DNA from: Clostridia bacterium
Lineage (GTDB): Bacteria > Bacillota > Clostridia > Oscillospirales > CAG-272
Assembly: GCA_017517745.1 (NCBI GenBank)
Contig: JAFWYJ010000002.1
Span: 1 to 64,000 of the forward strand
Direction of reading: 5' to 3'
Length of the DNA stretch: 64,000 nt
The translations under genes were made by a program, and so were the position numbers. Of this stretch, positions 7,429 through 15,993 are shown one piece after another; positions within the stretch are counted from its first letter, which is position 1; every line of letters starts with the position of its first letter. The notes under the pieces were generated by a model. That model saw only the letters and a program-made list of their open reading frames with translations, was not told the origin of the DNA and made no database searches.

Positions 7429-8730
7429 ATGAACGATTACAAATTCGGAGAAAAGATCTACAAACTCCGAAAGAAAATGCAATATTCCCAATCCATGCTC
7501 GCCGAGATGGTCGGAGTCTCCAACAAGGCAGTCTCAAAATGGGAGACCGGATGCGCCAAGCCTCAGCTTGACACCGTGAAGAAGCTGGCAGATCTCTTCG
7601 GTGTTTCGGTGGACGATCTGCTTTGCACCGATTCCCCGAAAAAATCGATCACCAAGATCGTTCTCACGGGTGGCCCTTGCGCCGGAAAAACCACCGCCAT
7701 GAGCAAAATCCAGGAAAAATTCTCTGCGATGGGATACCACGTGATCGTCATTCCCGAAACGGCATCCGAGCTGATCACGGGAGGCGTCACACCTTGGGGG
7801 CTCAACACCAATCTGGACTATCAGCTCTGTCAGGTCCGCCTCCAGATCGAAAAGGAACAGATCTTCATGCGCGCCGCCGAGCGTGTTTTCGGCAAGGACA
7901 AGATCCTTGTGGTGTGCGACAGAGGTTCCATGGACAATCGGGCGTATATGACCGACGCGGAATACGAGTGGCTTCTGTCCTCGCTCGGCCTCAACACCAC
8001 CGAGCTCAGAGACCGCTACGACGCCGTTTTTCATCTCGTCACCGCGGCAAAAGGCGCGACCGAATTTTATACCAACGCCAACAACGCGGCAAGAACCGAA
8101 ACGCCTCAGGAGGCAGCTTTGCTCGATGATAAGATCGTCGCCGCCTGGACGGGACACCCGCACCTCAGAGTCATTGACAATTCCACGGAATTTGCCGAGA
8201 AAATCAATCGGCTTCTCGCCGAGATCGCTCTGTTTTTGGGCGAACCCGAGCCTTGCGAGATCGAGAGGAAGTTCCTCATCGAATATCCCGACGTCAAAGT
8301 GCTTTCCGCCGATCCCGCCTGCCGCAGCGTCGAAATCATCCAGACCTATCTCAAATCCGATCCGGGCGAGGAGATCCGCGTGCGTCAAAGAGGTGAAGAC
8401 GGGCATTACGTCTACTTCCGCACCGTGAAAAAAAGGATCAGCGACCTCAAAAGGATCGAAACCGAGAGCAAGATCACAAAGGATGAATATCTCGCCCTCT
8501 TGATGGAGGCGGACACCTCCAAGCGTCAGATTCGAAAAACGAGATACTGCCTGATGTACCGAAATCAGTATTTCGAGATCGACGTCTACCCTTTCTGGCA
8601 CGATCGGGCGATCATGGAAATCGAATTGAGAACCGAGGACGAGCAAATCGCGTTCCCGCCCTGCGTCAAAATCATCCGAGAGGTCACGGAAGATCCCTCG
8701 TACAAAAACGCAGCATTGGCGGAAAGATAA
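7429..8730 (+). CDS. three-domain fusion: XRE helix-turn-helix, AAA/NadR-like P-loop ATPase, CYTH domain
   Basis: A 433-residue protein with three parts. Residues 1-66 are an XRE-type DNA-binding domain (YSQSMLAEMVGVSNKAVSKW). Residues 75-270 are a P-loop ATPase of the AAA_28/NadR-kinase group: Walker A GGPCAGKTT near 84, a PETASELI segment, and a Walker-B-like VVCDRG. Residues 280-433 are a CYTH (triphosphate tunnel) domain opening with the signature EIERK (ExExK) and continuing with alternating basic/acidic strand residues (EIRVRQRG, RIETESK, FEIDVYPF). CYTH domains bind and often hydrolyse triphosphates or polyphosphate. AAA_28-CYTH pairs are known (animal Ttd14); the added XRE domain suggests a DNA-bound sensor, perhaps of a nucleotide signal. 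That role is inference. Confidence 0.85.
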   Translation: MNDYKFGEKIYKLRKKMQYSQSMLAEMVGVSNKAVSKWETGCAKPQLDTVKKLADLFGVSVDDLLCTDSPKKSITKIVLTGGPCAGKTTAMSKIQEKFSAMGYHVIVIPETASELITGGVTPWGLNTNLDYQLCQVRLQIEKEQIFMRAAERVFGKDKILVVCDRGSMDNRAYMTDAEYEWLLSSLGLNTTELRDRYDAVFHLVTAAKGATEFYTNANNAARTETPQEAALLDDKIVAAWTGHPHLRVIDNSTEFAEKINRLLAEIALFLGEPEPCEIERKFLIEYPDVKVLSADPACRSVEIIQTYLKSDPGEEIRVRQRGEDGHYVYFRTVKKRISDLKRIETESKITKDEYLALLMEADTSKRQIRKTRYCLMYRNQYFEIDVYPFWHDRAIMEIELRTEDEQIAFPPCVKIIREVTEDPSYKNAALAER

Positions 8731-8764
8731 CCGTCAAAAGTGAAAAGAGAAAGAAGGAATCGTC

Positions 8765-8935
8765 ATGAAAGTTGGGATTTTTTCGGCAACCAAGATCCGC
8801 AACGCCTTCATCAACAAAGACGTCGAATACGTCAAGCGTTACTGCCCCGAATCGGTGGTCTCTCGCTTTGACGAGCTTGCGTCCTACTATCACGAGGTCA
8901 AGAAAAATCCCAAAGAGGATTTTTCGATGGAATAA
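8765..8935 (+). CDS. 56-residue protein of unknown function
   Basis: A short frame begins with ATG after an AAGGAA site, 34 bases after the fusion gene and in the same transcript, and ends before a terminator. The product begins MKVGIFSATKIRNAF and is charged throughout (DVEYVKRYC, FDELASYYHEVKK), with no membrane segment. Codon use is like the neighbours and there is a plausible ribosome site, which supports a real gene. I do not recognise a family. Confidence 0.55.
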   Translation: MKVGIFSATKIRNAFINKDVEYVKRYCPESVVSRFDELASYYHEVKKNPKEDFSME

Positions 8936-8944
8936 GCAAAAAAT

Positions 8945-8978
8945 CGGGGGCTGTCTCATTCGGACAGCCTCCGGTTTT
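8945..8978 (+). terminator. intrinsic terminator
   Basis: Stem of about ten base pairs (8946-8955 with 8962-8972), short loop, then GGTTTT; ends the two-gene plus-strand transcript and lies 18 bases before the convergent minus-strand stop. Confidence 0.75.
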
Positions 8979-8995
8979 CATTGAATAACATCCAT

Positions 8996-10309
8996 TCAAA
9001 TTTCCGATTTTTCGACGATCTCGCCGAAATAGTATTTCGGATGTTGCAAGAAATCCGAAACGCGGATCGGTGTCTCAAAAAGGCGTTTTCCTTCGGCATT
9101 CGCCACGTCAAAACTTCCCTTTTGAAGCCTCACCGTCAAGCCGCCGTCGAGCCGATAGACCACCGTTTCCTCGGAGGCAGCCCCCGAAGCGGTCTCGAAA
9201 ATCTGTTTGAGTGAATACAAAAGACGGTACTGCTCTGCCGAGCGAAGGCAGAAAAGCTCATAGGATTGGCTGACGTGCGTCAGCAAAAACAGATTTGTCA
9301 AGCGCGGCGCATAAACACCCTCATCCTTCACCGCAACGTCGGCGGGGAGACGCTTCCATTCCTTCACGCGGAACAGGTAATACGTCTCGTCGTCTCTGTG
9401 CCATCGACTTTGGAATCGGATCTCTCTGCGGCGCAGACGACGCGTTTCGATCACCTCGCCGTAATAACGGATTCCGCCCGCGCCGCCAAAGAAATTGGCG
9501 GACTGATACAACGCGACAAAGGAGATCGGAAGACTGCTTTGATCGAGATATTTTGCGGGGACGTAGTAGTAATTTTTCGTCAAATTCTCCCGCAATTGCT
9601 CCCGCGAGCCAAGCGAACCGACCAAAACCTCGCGCCGATTCCAATCCACCTCCGACAGCTCACGTGCAAGCGCATCGGGCAAAGCGATCCTACGCGCGCT
9701 TGTCGGATGCGCTCCTTCAAGAGGGAGGTCGGCAGACGTCTCGACAGCGGGAAGTCCCACGAGATCGATTTCCGCTTCACATGCAAAAGCCGCATTCGAA
9801 AATCTCCATACGCCAATCTGCCGTTTGCCGTGCCAAAGCGCGACCTCGCCAATGCCGCCGACACCGCTGAGAACAGACGCCTCGCCTTCAACGGGGCGCA
9901 TTTCTTTTTTCCCGCAGATCAGCTTGACCGTCATGCGCCGACGCCACGTCCCGGCTTCGATCTGCCAGATCAGCGACTCTTCGGTTTCATCGCATCTGCA
10001 CTGCACCCGCGCCCGTGCCCAAAATCCGACGGAATTCAGCACCGAACCTCTGCCGTCGCAAAAGAAGGAGATCCGCATTTGCCATCGGGCATCTCCGCGT
10101 GTATTTGGAATCGATCTGCCCCTGACGTCAAGAGCGGCATTCCGTTTCGCTTCTTCCGTGCATTGGTTTGCAATCGTGCAAGACGAGAGAGACAGCCGTG
10201 TTGCAAGCACGGGTATTCTCGGCTTTGGGCAGACGCTTTCGTTCTTCACGCCTTGGTCAAGCGTGTTTTGCGCCGTAGCTTTTCTTCGATGCCAAAACAG
10301 AATGCGCAC
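8996..10309 (-). CDS. large protein of unknown function with conserved C-terminal block
   Basis: A 437-codon frame. The C-terminal half (about 225-437) looks like a folded, conserved domain: a TKNYYYVPAKYLD strand, FVALYQSANFFG, GIRYYGEVIET, basic RRLRRREI, then YYLFRVKEWKRLP and YAPRLTNLFLLTH. I recall this block from uncharacterised clostridial proteins but cannot name it. The N-terminal 100 residues are Arg/Cys-rich and poorly organised. The start is uncertain: a strong AAAGGAGG site runs directly into the GTG at 10309, too close for normal use; the third or fourth codon (ATT, CTG) would be better spaced, and an ATG lies at residue 78. Transcribed alone from its own promoter. Confidence 0.6.
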   Translation of the reverse strand: MRILFWHRRKATAQNTLDQGVKNESVCPKPRIPVLATRLSLSSCTIANQCTEEAKRNAALDVRGRSIPNTRGDARWQMRISFFCDGRGSVLNSVGFWARARVQCRCDETEESLIWQIEAGTWRRRMTVKLICGKKEMRPVEGEASVLSGVGGIGEVALWHGKRQIGVWRFSNAAFACEAEIDLVGLPAVETSADLPLEGAHPTSARRIALPDALARELSEVDWNRREVLVGSLGSREQLRENLTKNYYYVPAKYLDQSSLPISFVALYQSANFFGGAGGIRYYGEVIETRRLRRREIRFQSRWHRDDETYYLFRVKEWKRLPADVAVKDEGVYAPRLTNLFLLTHVSQSYELFCLRSAEQYRLLYSLKQIFETASGAASEETVVYRLDGGLTVRLQKGSFDVANAEGKRLFETPIRVSDFLQHPKYYFGEIVEKSEI

Positions 10310-10373
10310 CTCCTTTGATCAAGGTCTTTGGTGGCAAGCACCGCTCTCTTTCCAATTGCGCTTGCCGCCTATC

Positions 10374-10403
10374 ATTATAGCATTTTTTGTCGGATTTTGT
10401 CAA
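10374..10403 (-). promoter_or_regulatory. promoter of the unknown 437-codon gene
   Basis: Minus strand TTGACA (10398-10403), 18-base spacer, TATAAT (10374-10379). Confidence 0.75.
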
Positions 10404-10526
10404 CACGTTTTTCAAATCTTGCCCGCCATGCAAAACGGAAGCCGACAAAGGCTGACCTCTGCCCCGAAAAAACGGCATTATATAATATTATTCTTATATA
10501 AATCCTTGTTTTTCTGCGCGAGCTTC

Positions 10527-10555
10527 TTGACAAGTCTTCCTTTTTGTGATATAAT
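10527..10555 (+). promoter_or_regulatory. promoter of the aryl-acetate operon
   Basis: Exact consensus TTGACA (10527-10532), 17-base spacer, TATAAT (10550-10555), 42 bases before the first paaK ATG. No other promoter is obvious inside the following seven genes. Confidence 0.85.
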
Positions 10556-10597
10556 TCTTTATCATACTAAAATATATTAACTACAGAAGGTATCAGC

Positions 10598-11896
10598 ATG
10601 ATTTGGTCAAAAGAAGAAACTCTCCCCAGAGAACAAATAGAAGCGCTTCAATTGGAGCGTCTGGTGGAAACGGTCAACCGTGTGTATGCAAAGGTTCCCG
10701 CCTACGCGAAAAAGATGGATGAGGCCGGCGTGAAGCCCCAAGACATCAAGTGTCTTGCGGATCTTGCCAAGCTTCCCTTCGTCACCAAGCAGGACATGAG
10801 AGACAATTATCCCTTCGGGCTTTTCGCGGTGGAAAAGGACAAGCTCGTCCGCATCCACGCCTCGAGCGGCACGACGGGAAAGCCCACGGTGGTGGGATAT
10901 ACGCAAGGAGATCTGGAAACCTGGACAGAATGTGTGTCGCGTATCGCCTGCATGGGCGGCGCGTCCGCCACAGACGTCGCGCAGATCTGCTTTGGCTACG
11001 GTATGTTTACCGGCGCGCTCGGTCTGCACTACGGACTTGAGAACATCGGCGCCGCGATCGTTCCCTCCTCCACGGGAAATTCCCAAAAGCAAATTATGTA
11101 TATGCAGGACTTCGAGACCTCTCTGCTGGTCGCCACGCCCTCCTATGCGTTGCGCCTTGCCGAGGTGGCACAGGAGATGGGCGTTGATCCCGCGAAGGAT
11201 CTGAAGGTCAAGATCGCACTGGTCGGAAGTGAGCTTCTGACAGACGCGATGCGCGAGGAGATGCACAAGGTTTGGGGACGGGACATTCTCATCACCTCGA
11301 ACTACGGCATGAGCGAATTGATGGGTCCCGGTGTGTCGGGCGAATGTCTGGAGCACTGCGGCATGCACATCAACGAGGACTATTTCATTCCCGAGATCAT
11401 CGATCCCAAGACCGGCGAGGTACTGCCGATCGGCGAGCAGGGTGAGCTGGTCATCACCTGCATCAAGAAGGAGGGACTGCCCCTCATCCGTTATCGGACC
11501 AAGGACATCACGCGACTCTTTTACGAGCCCTGCAAGTGTGGCAGGACCTTCTGCCGCATGGAAAATCTGTCGGGAAGAAGCGACGATATGCTCAAGATCC
11601 GCGGCGTCAACGTCTTCCCCAGCCAGATCGAGGAGGTCATTCTCAGCGTTGAGGAGCTTGGTCCTCACTACGAGATCATTCTCGAGCGCGAGGGCTATCT
11701 CGACAAGCTGACCGTCAAGGTCGAGCTGGCGCAAATCACCGACTCGTTCTCGCTACTGGAAAAGATCACCAAAGAGGTCAAGGATAAGCTCAAGATCATT
11801 CTCGGTCTCGACGCAAAGGTTATGCTGGAATCCCCCAACACGCTGCAAAGATTTGAGGGTAAGGCAAAAAGAGTAAAGGATTTAAGGAGTAAATAA
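10598..11896 (+). CDS. paaK: phenylacetate-CoA ligase (first copy)
   Basis: A 432-residue AMP-forming acyl-CoA ligase of the PaaK family, full length. It has the phosphate-binding loop ASSGTTGKPTVVGYT near residue 92, the YGMSELMGPGV adenylate motif and the hinge/C-terminal domain entry RSDDMLKIRGVNVFPSQIEE. PaaK links aryl-acetates to CoA with ATP; beside indolepyruvate oxidoreductase it may run in the reverse direction, releasing aryl-acetate from aryl-acetyl-CoA. It heads the operon, and its stop is only one base before the iorA ATG, implying tight coupling. A second, related copy lies three genes downstream. Confidence 0.92.
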   Translation: MIWSKEETLPREQIEALQLERLVETVNRVYAKVPAYAKKMDEAGVKPQDIKCLADLAKLPFVTKQDMRDNYPFGLFAVEKDKLVRIHASSGTTGKPTVVGYTQGDLETWTECVSRIACMGGASATDVAQICFGYGMFTGALGLHYGLENIGAAIVPSSTGNSQKQIMYMQDFETSLLVATPSYALRLAEVAQEMGVDPAKDLKVKIALVGSELLTDAMREEMHKVWGRDILITSNYGMSELMGPGVSGECLEHCGMHINEDYFIPEIIDPKTGEVLPIGEQGELVITCIKKEGLPLIRYRTKDITRLFYEPCKCGRTFCRMENLSGRSDDMLKIRGVNVFPSQIEEVILSVEELGPHYEIILEREGYLDKLTVKVELAQITDSFSLLEKITKEVKDKLKIILGLDAKVMLESPNTLQRFEGKAKRVKDLRSK

Positions 11897-11897
11897 C

Positions 11898-13637
11898 ATG
11901 GCTAAGAAAACGATTATGCTTGGTAACGAGGCGATCGCAAGAGGCGCGTTTGAGGCGGGCGTCAAGCTCTCGAGCGCGTATCCCGGAACGCCCAGCACGG
12001 AAATCAGCGAATATCTCGCGAAATACGACGAGGTCTACACCGAGTGGGCACCCAACGAAAAGGTTGCCGCCGAGGTGGCGATCGGCGCGTCGGTCTCGGG
12101 TGTCCGCAGCCTTGCCTGCATGAAGCACGTCGGTCTGAACGTGGCAAGCGACCCGCTCTACACCTTCTCCTATACCGGTGTCGGCGGCGGCTCGGTCTTC
12201 GTCGTCGCGGACGACCCCGGACTCGCCAGCTCACAGAACGAGCAGGATACGCGCATGATCGCGCGCGCCTCTCACGTGCCGGTGCTGGAGCCCTCCGACA
12301 GCCAGGAGGCAAAGGATTTTGTGAAATACGGCTACGAGCTGAGTGAAGCATACGACACCCCCGTCATTCTCAGAACCACCACCAAGCTCGCGCACTCCCA
12401 GAGTGCGGTCGAGCTTTGCGACAGAGTTGAGGTTGCCGACAAGGAATACGCGCGCAACGTGCAAAAGTACGTCATGATGCCCGCCTCCGCGATCGGCAGA
12501 CATCTGGTGGTCGAGGACAGAGAGAAGCGCATGGCGGAGGATGCCGCGGACTTCCCCGTCAACAAAATGGAAATCAACGACAAAAAGATCGGCTTCATCA
12601 CCTGCGGTATCGCGTATCAGTACGTCAAGGAGGTCTGCCCCAACGCAAGCGTCTTGAAATTCGGCCTTGTCAACCCAATCTCCAAGAAGCTGGTGGAGGA
12701 TTTCGTCTCTCAGGTCGAGACCGTCTACGTCTTCGAGGAGCTGGAGCCGGTGATCGAGGAGCAGGTTCGCGCATGGGGATTTGCCGTCAAGGGTAAGGAG
12801 CTCTTCACCAGACAAGGCGAATACAGCGCCAACATGCTCAGACGCGTGCTTTTCGGTGCCGACGAGGCAGTCTTTGAAAAGCAGGAAGCTCCCGCGCGTC
12901 CTCCCATCCTCTGCCCCGGATGCCCGCACAGAAGCGTCTTCTCGGTGCTCAACAAGCTCAAGATCCACGCCTCGGGCGACATTGGATGCTACACGCTCGG
13001 CGCGGTCGCACCGCTCGGCGTCATCGACACCACGATCTGCATGGGTGCCAGCATCTCGGCTCTCCACGGCATGGAAAAGGCTCGCGGCAAGGAATTCATC
13101 AAGAATTGGGTTGCCGTGATCGGAGACTCCACCTTCTTACATACGGGAATCAACTCCCTGATCAACATGGTATATAACAAAGCCACCGGAACGGTCATGA
13201 TCCTCGACAACCGTACCACGGGTATGACGGGACATCAGGAGCATGCCGCAACCGGCAAGACGCTCAAGGGCGAGGAGACCTACGCCATCAATCTGGCGGA
13301 TCTCTGCCGCGCGGTCGGCGTCCCGAACGTCATCGAGATCAGCTCCTTTGACGTCAAGGGCTTGGAAAAGGTCATCACCGAAAGCGTCAACGGCGACACC
13401 CTGACGGTCATCATCGCAAAGGCACCCTGCGTGCTTCTCAAGGGTCAGAAATTCCCGAACGTGTGTGCCGTCAATCCCGACGCCTGCAAGAAGTGCGGCG
13501 CCTGCATGAAGATCGGATGTCCCGCCATGACACGCGGCGAGGACGGAAAGGTCAAGATCGACGCCACGATGTGCAACGGCTGCGGCCTTTGCAAGAATTA
13601 CTGCAAATTCAACGCGATCGAAACGCTGGAGAGATAA
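11898..13637 (+). CDS. iorA: indolepyruvate:ferredoxin oxidoreductase, alpha subunit
   Basis: A 579-residue subunit, the normal size for IorA. The N-terminal half is the pyrimidine-binding domain (SSAYPGTPSTEISEYL; EVAIGASVSGVRS). The thiamine-diphosphate-binding domain follows (GDIGCYTLGAVAPLG; GDSTFLHTGINSL; DNRTTGMTGHQEH). The C-terminus carries two ferredoxin-type clusters: CKKCGACMKIGCP and CNGCGLCKNYCKF, near residues 525-570. With IorB it oxidatively decarboxylates indole-, phenyl- or 4-hydroxyphenylpyruvate to the aryl-acetyl-CoA, reducing ferredoxin in the cytoplasm. The iorB gene follows after three bases. Confidence 0.95.
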   Translation: MAKKTIMLGNEAIARGAFEAGVKLSSAYPGTPSTEISEYLAKYDEVYTEWAPNEKVAAEVAIGASVSGVRSLACMKHVGLNVASDPLYTFSYTGVGGGSVFVVADDPGLASSQNEQDTRMIARASHVPVLEPSDSQEAKDFVKYGYELSEAYDTPVILRTTTKLAHSQSAVELCDRVEVADKEYARNVQKYVMMPASAIGRHLVVEDREKRMAEDAADFPVNKMEINDKKIGFITCGIAYQYVKEVCPNASVLKFGLVNPISKKLVEDFVSQVETVYVFEELEPVIEEQVRAWGFAVKGKELFTRQGEYSANMLRRVLFGADEAVFEKQEAPARPPILCPGCPHRSVFSVLNKLKIHASGDIGCYTLGAVAPLGVIDTTICMGASISALHGMEKARGKEFIKNWVAVIGDSTFLHTGINSLINMVYNKATGTVMILDNRTTGMTGHQEHAATGKTLKGEETYAINLADLCRAVGVPNVIEISSFDVKGLEKVITESVNGDTLTVIIAKAPCVLLKGQKFPNVCAVNPDACKKCGACMKIGCPAMTRGEDGKVKIDATMCNGCGLCKNYCKFNAIETLER

Positions 13638-13640
13638 GCT

Positions 13641-14213
13641 ATGACAAAGAATATTATGATAGTCGGTGTCGGCGGACAGGGTACGTTGCTGACAAGTAGA
13701 ATTATTGGAAAAGCCGCCATGGAGATGGGCTTTGACGTGAAGATCTCCGAGGTCCACGGCATGGCACAGAGAGGCGGAAGCGTGGTGACCTTCGTTCGCT
13801 TCGGTGAAGCGGTCAACGAGCCCGTTGTCGAAGAGGGTCAGGCAGACGTCATCATCGCCTTTGAAAGGCTCGAGGCGCTCAGATACGCGCACTTCCTCAA
13901 AAAGGACGGCGTTCTCGTCGTCAACGATTGCCGCATCGACCCGATGACGGTCGTGATCGGCGCGAAGCAATATCCCGAAAACATCATCGAAGGCTTGAAA
14001 AAAGAACACGCCGTATATGCGATCGACGGTCAGAAGATCGCGCTTGATTTGGGCAACAGCAAGGTGCTCAACTCGGTCGTGCTGGGCTATGCCGCGGGCT
14101 TTATCGGTTTTGATAAGGACGTATGGCTGCAAACGGTTTCCTCGACCGTGCCCGCAAAAACGATCGAAATCAATCAAAAAGCATTTGCCTGCGGGTATGA
14201 CGCAGAGCATTAA
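13641..14213 (+). CDS. iorB: indolepyruvate:ferredoxin oxidoreductase, beta subunit
   Basis: A 190-residue gamma-type oxidoreductase domain with the characteristic N-terminal GVGGQGTLLTSRIIGKAA loop and EVHGMAQRGGSV, matching IorB in length and pattern. It pairs with IorA to bind CoA and complete the oxidation of aryl-pyruvates. The GGAGAG at the end of iorA serves as its ribosome site. It is followed after 17 bases by the second paaK copy. Confidence 0.93.
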   Translation: MTKNIMIVGVGGQGTLLTSRIIGKAAMEMGFDVKISEVHGMAQRGGSVVTFVRFGEAVNEPVVEEGQADVIIAFERLEALRYAHFLKKDGVLVVNDCRIDPMTVVIGAKQYPENIIEGLKKEHAVYAIDGQKIALDLGNSKVLNSVVLGYAAGFIGFDKDVWLQTVSSTVPAKTIEINQKAFACGYDAEH

Positions 14214-14230
14214 GGAGGATAATAATAGCA

Positions 14231-15535
14231 ATGATTTGGAATGAAACCAAGGAATGCATGAGCCGCGACCAAATGACAGCTCTGCAAAGCGCGAGACTCG
14301 TCAAACTGGTCGACTATATGTACCACAACGTTGAGTTCTACCGCAAGAAGATGCAGTCGGTCGGCATCATGCCCGGCGATGTCAAGAGCATCGAGGACAT
14401 CGTCAACCTGCCCTTCACCACGAAGGACGACCTCAGAGACAATTATCCCTTCGGTCTGTTTGCCGTTCCCAATTCGCAGATTGTCCGCATCCACGCCTCG
14501 AGCGGTACGACCGGAAAGGCAACCGTGGTGGGCTACACCCGCAAGGATCTGGACATTTGGGCAGAGTGTGTCGCAAGATGCATGACGATGGCGGGCGTCA
14601 CCAAGGACGACGTCATCCAGATCGCTTACGGCTACGGACTCTTCACCGGCGGTCTCGGCGCGCATGACGGCGCGCAAAAGATCGGTGCGACGGTCGTTCC
14701 CATGAGCACGGGTAACTCCAAAAAGCTGACGACCATGATGGTCGACTTCGGTGCGACGGCGATCGCTTGTACCCCCTCCTATCTGCTCCACATCTCCGAG
14801 GTGCTGGCAGAGGAAGGTTTGCTTGATCAGATCAAGCTCAAGTACGCCATCTGCGGTGCCGAACCCTGGACCGAAAAGATGCACAAAGAGATCGAGTCCC
14901 GCTTGAACATCAAGGCGTTCGACATCTACGGTCTGAGCGAGGTCATGGGCCCCGGCGTTGCCTGCGACTGTGAATATCATCGCGGTCTGCACGTCTGCGA
15001 GGACCACTTCTATCCCGAGGTCCTCAATTCGGCAACCCTTTCCCCCGTTGCCGACGGCGAGACGGGTGAGCTCGCGTTCACCACGCTCACCAAGGAAGGG
15101 ATTCCGCTCATCCGTTACAGAACCAAGGACCTGACCAGCCTGGATCGCACGCCCTGCGAGTGCGGACGCACCAGCGCGCGCATCTCGAGATTCAAGGGAC
15201 GCGTCGACGATATGCTGATCATCCGCGGCGTCAACGTCTTCCCCAGCCAGATCGAGGCGGCACTCGTCGAGGTCGACGAAGTAACGCCGCACTACATGAT
15301 GATCGTCGACAGAGTCAACAACCTCGACACGCTTGAGGTTCAGGTCGAGCTCGATCAGAAGTATTACACCGACGAGGTGCGCAAGATCGAGGCGCTGACC
15401 AAGAAGATCGCGCACGTCATCCAGCAGGCTCTGGGATTGAGCGCCAAGGTCAAGATCGTCGAGCCGCAGTCGCTTGTCAGAAGCCAGGGCAAGGCAGTAC
15501 ACGTCATTGACAACCGTAAGCTTTACGAAAATTAA
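14231..15535 (+). CDS. paaK: phenylacetate-CoA ligase (second copy)
   Basis: A 434-residue paralogue of the first gene of the operon, with the same motifs: ASSGTTGKATVVGYT near residue 92, YGLSEVMGPGV and RVDDMLIIRGVNVFPSQIEA. The two differ through most of their length, so they are old paralogues and may prefer different aryl chains. A 37-base stretch (15221-15257) is nevertheless identical in DNA to 11597-11633 in the first copy. Strong AAGGAGG site upstream; followed after 12 bases by the ACT gene. Confidence 0.92.
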   Translation: MIWNETKECMSRDQMTALQSARLVKLVDYMYHNVEFYRKKMQSVGIMPGDVKSIEDIVNLPFTTKDDLRDNYPFGLFAVPNSQIVRIHASSGTTGKATVVGYTRKDLDIWAECVARCMTMAGVTKDDVIQIAYGYGLFTGGLGAHDGAQKIGATVVPMSTGNSKKLTTMMVDFGATAIACTPSYLLHISEVLAEEGLLDQIKLKYAICGAEPWTEKMHKEIESRLNIKAFDIYGLSEVMGPGVACDCEYHRGLHVCEDHFYPEVLNSATLSPVADGETGELAFTTLTKEGIPLIRYRTKDLTSLDRTPCECGRTSARISRFKGRVDDMLIIRGVNVFPSQIEAALVEVDEVTPHYMMIVDRVNNLDTLEVQVELDQKYYTDEVRKIEALTKKIAHVIQQALGLSAKVKIVEPQSLVRSQGKAVHVIDNRKLYEN

Positions 15536-15547
15536 GGAGGAAACATC

Positions 15548-15976
15548 ATGTTTGCGAAACAGTTAACCGTATTTATCGAAAACAGAACCGGCAGACTTTC
15601 CGAGGTTCTCGGCGTGCTCAAGGATCACAACATCAACATTCTTTCCCTCAGCCTTGCCGACACGACCGAGTTCGGACTTCTGCGCCTGATCGTCAACAAT
15701 GCCGCACAGGGCAAGGAAGCACTCACAGAAAACGGCTTTTCTTCCCTGCTTTCCGACGTTTCGATCATTCAGATCCCTCACAAGTCGGGCAGCCTTCGCG
15801 AGCTTCTCAAGGTCATCGACGAAAACGGAGTGAACATCGAATACATGTATGGTCTTTCGATCGAATCCGACAGCGCCTACGTCGTGCTTAAGGCATCCGA
15901 CGTGGAAAAGGTGGATAAAATTCTCACCGAAAACGGCGTCCGCACCATCTCGTGTGAGGAGCTGGCGAACCTTTGA
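15548..15976 (+). CDS. tandem ACT-domain protein
   Basis: A 142-residue protein consisting of two ACT domains: residues 1-70 (LTVFIENRTGRLSEVLGVL, then NINILSLSLAD) and 72-142 (HKSGSLRELLKVIDENGVN). ACT domains bind amino acids and control enzymes or transcription; stand-alone tandem ACT proteins are commonly found next to PaaK in Clostridia. The likely ligand here is an aromatic amino acid, which would make it a sensor for the pathway encoded around it. The target is not visible in the sequence. Its TGA ends within the region that supplies the next gene's ribosome site. Confidence 0.88.
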   Translation: MFAKQLTVFIENRTGRLSEVLGVLKDHNINILSLSLADTTEFGLLRLIVNNAAQGKEALTENGFSSLLSDVSIIQIPHKSGSLRELLKVIDENGVNIEYMYGLSIESDSAYVVLKASDVEKVDKILTENGVRTISCEELANL

Positions 15977-15993
15977 TTGCCGTGGGAGGCACT

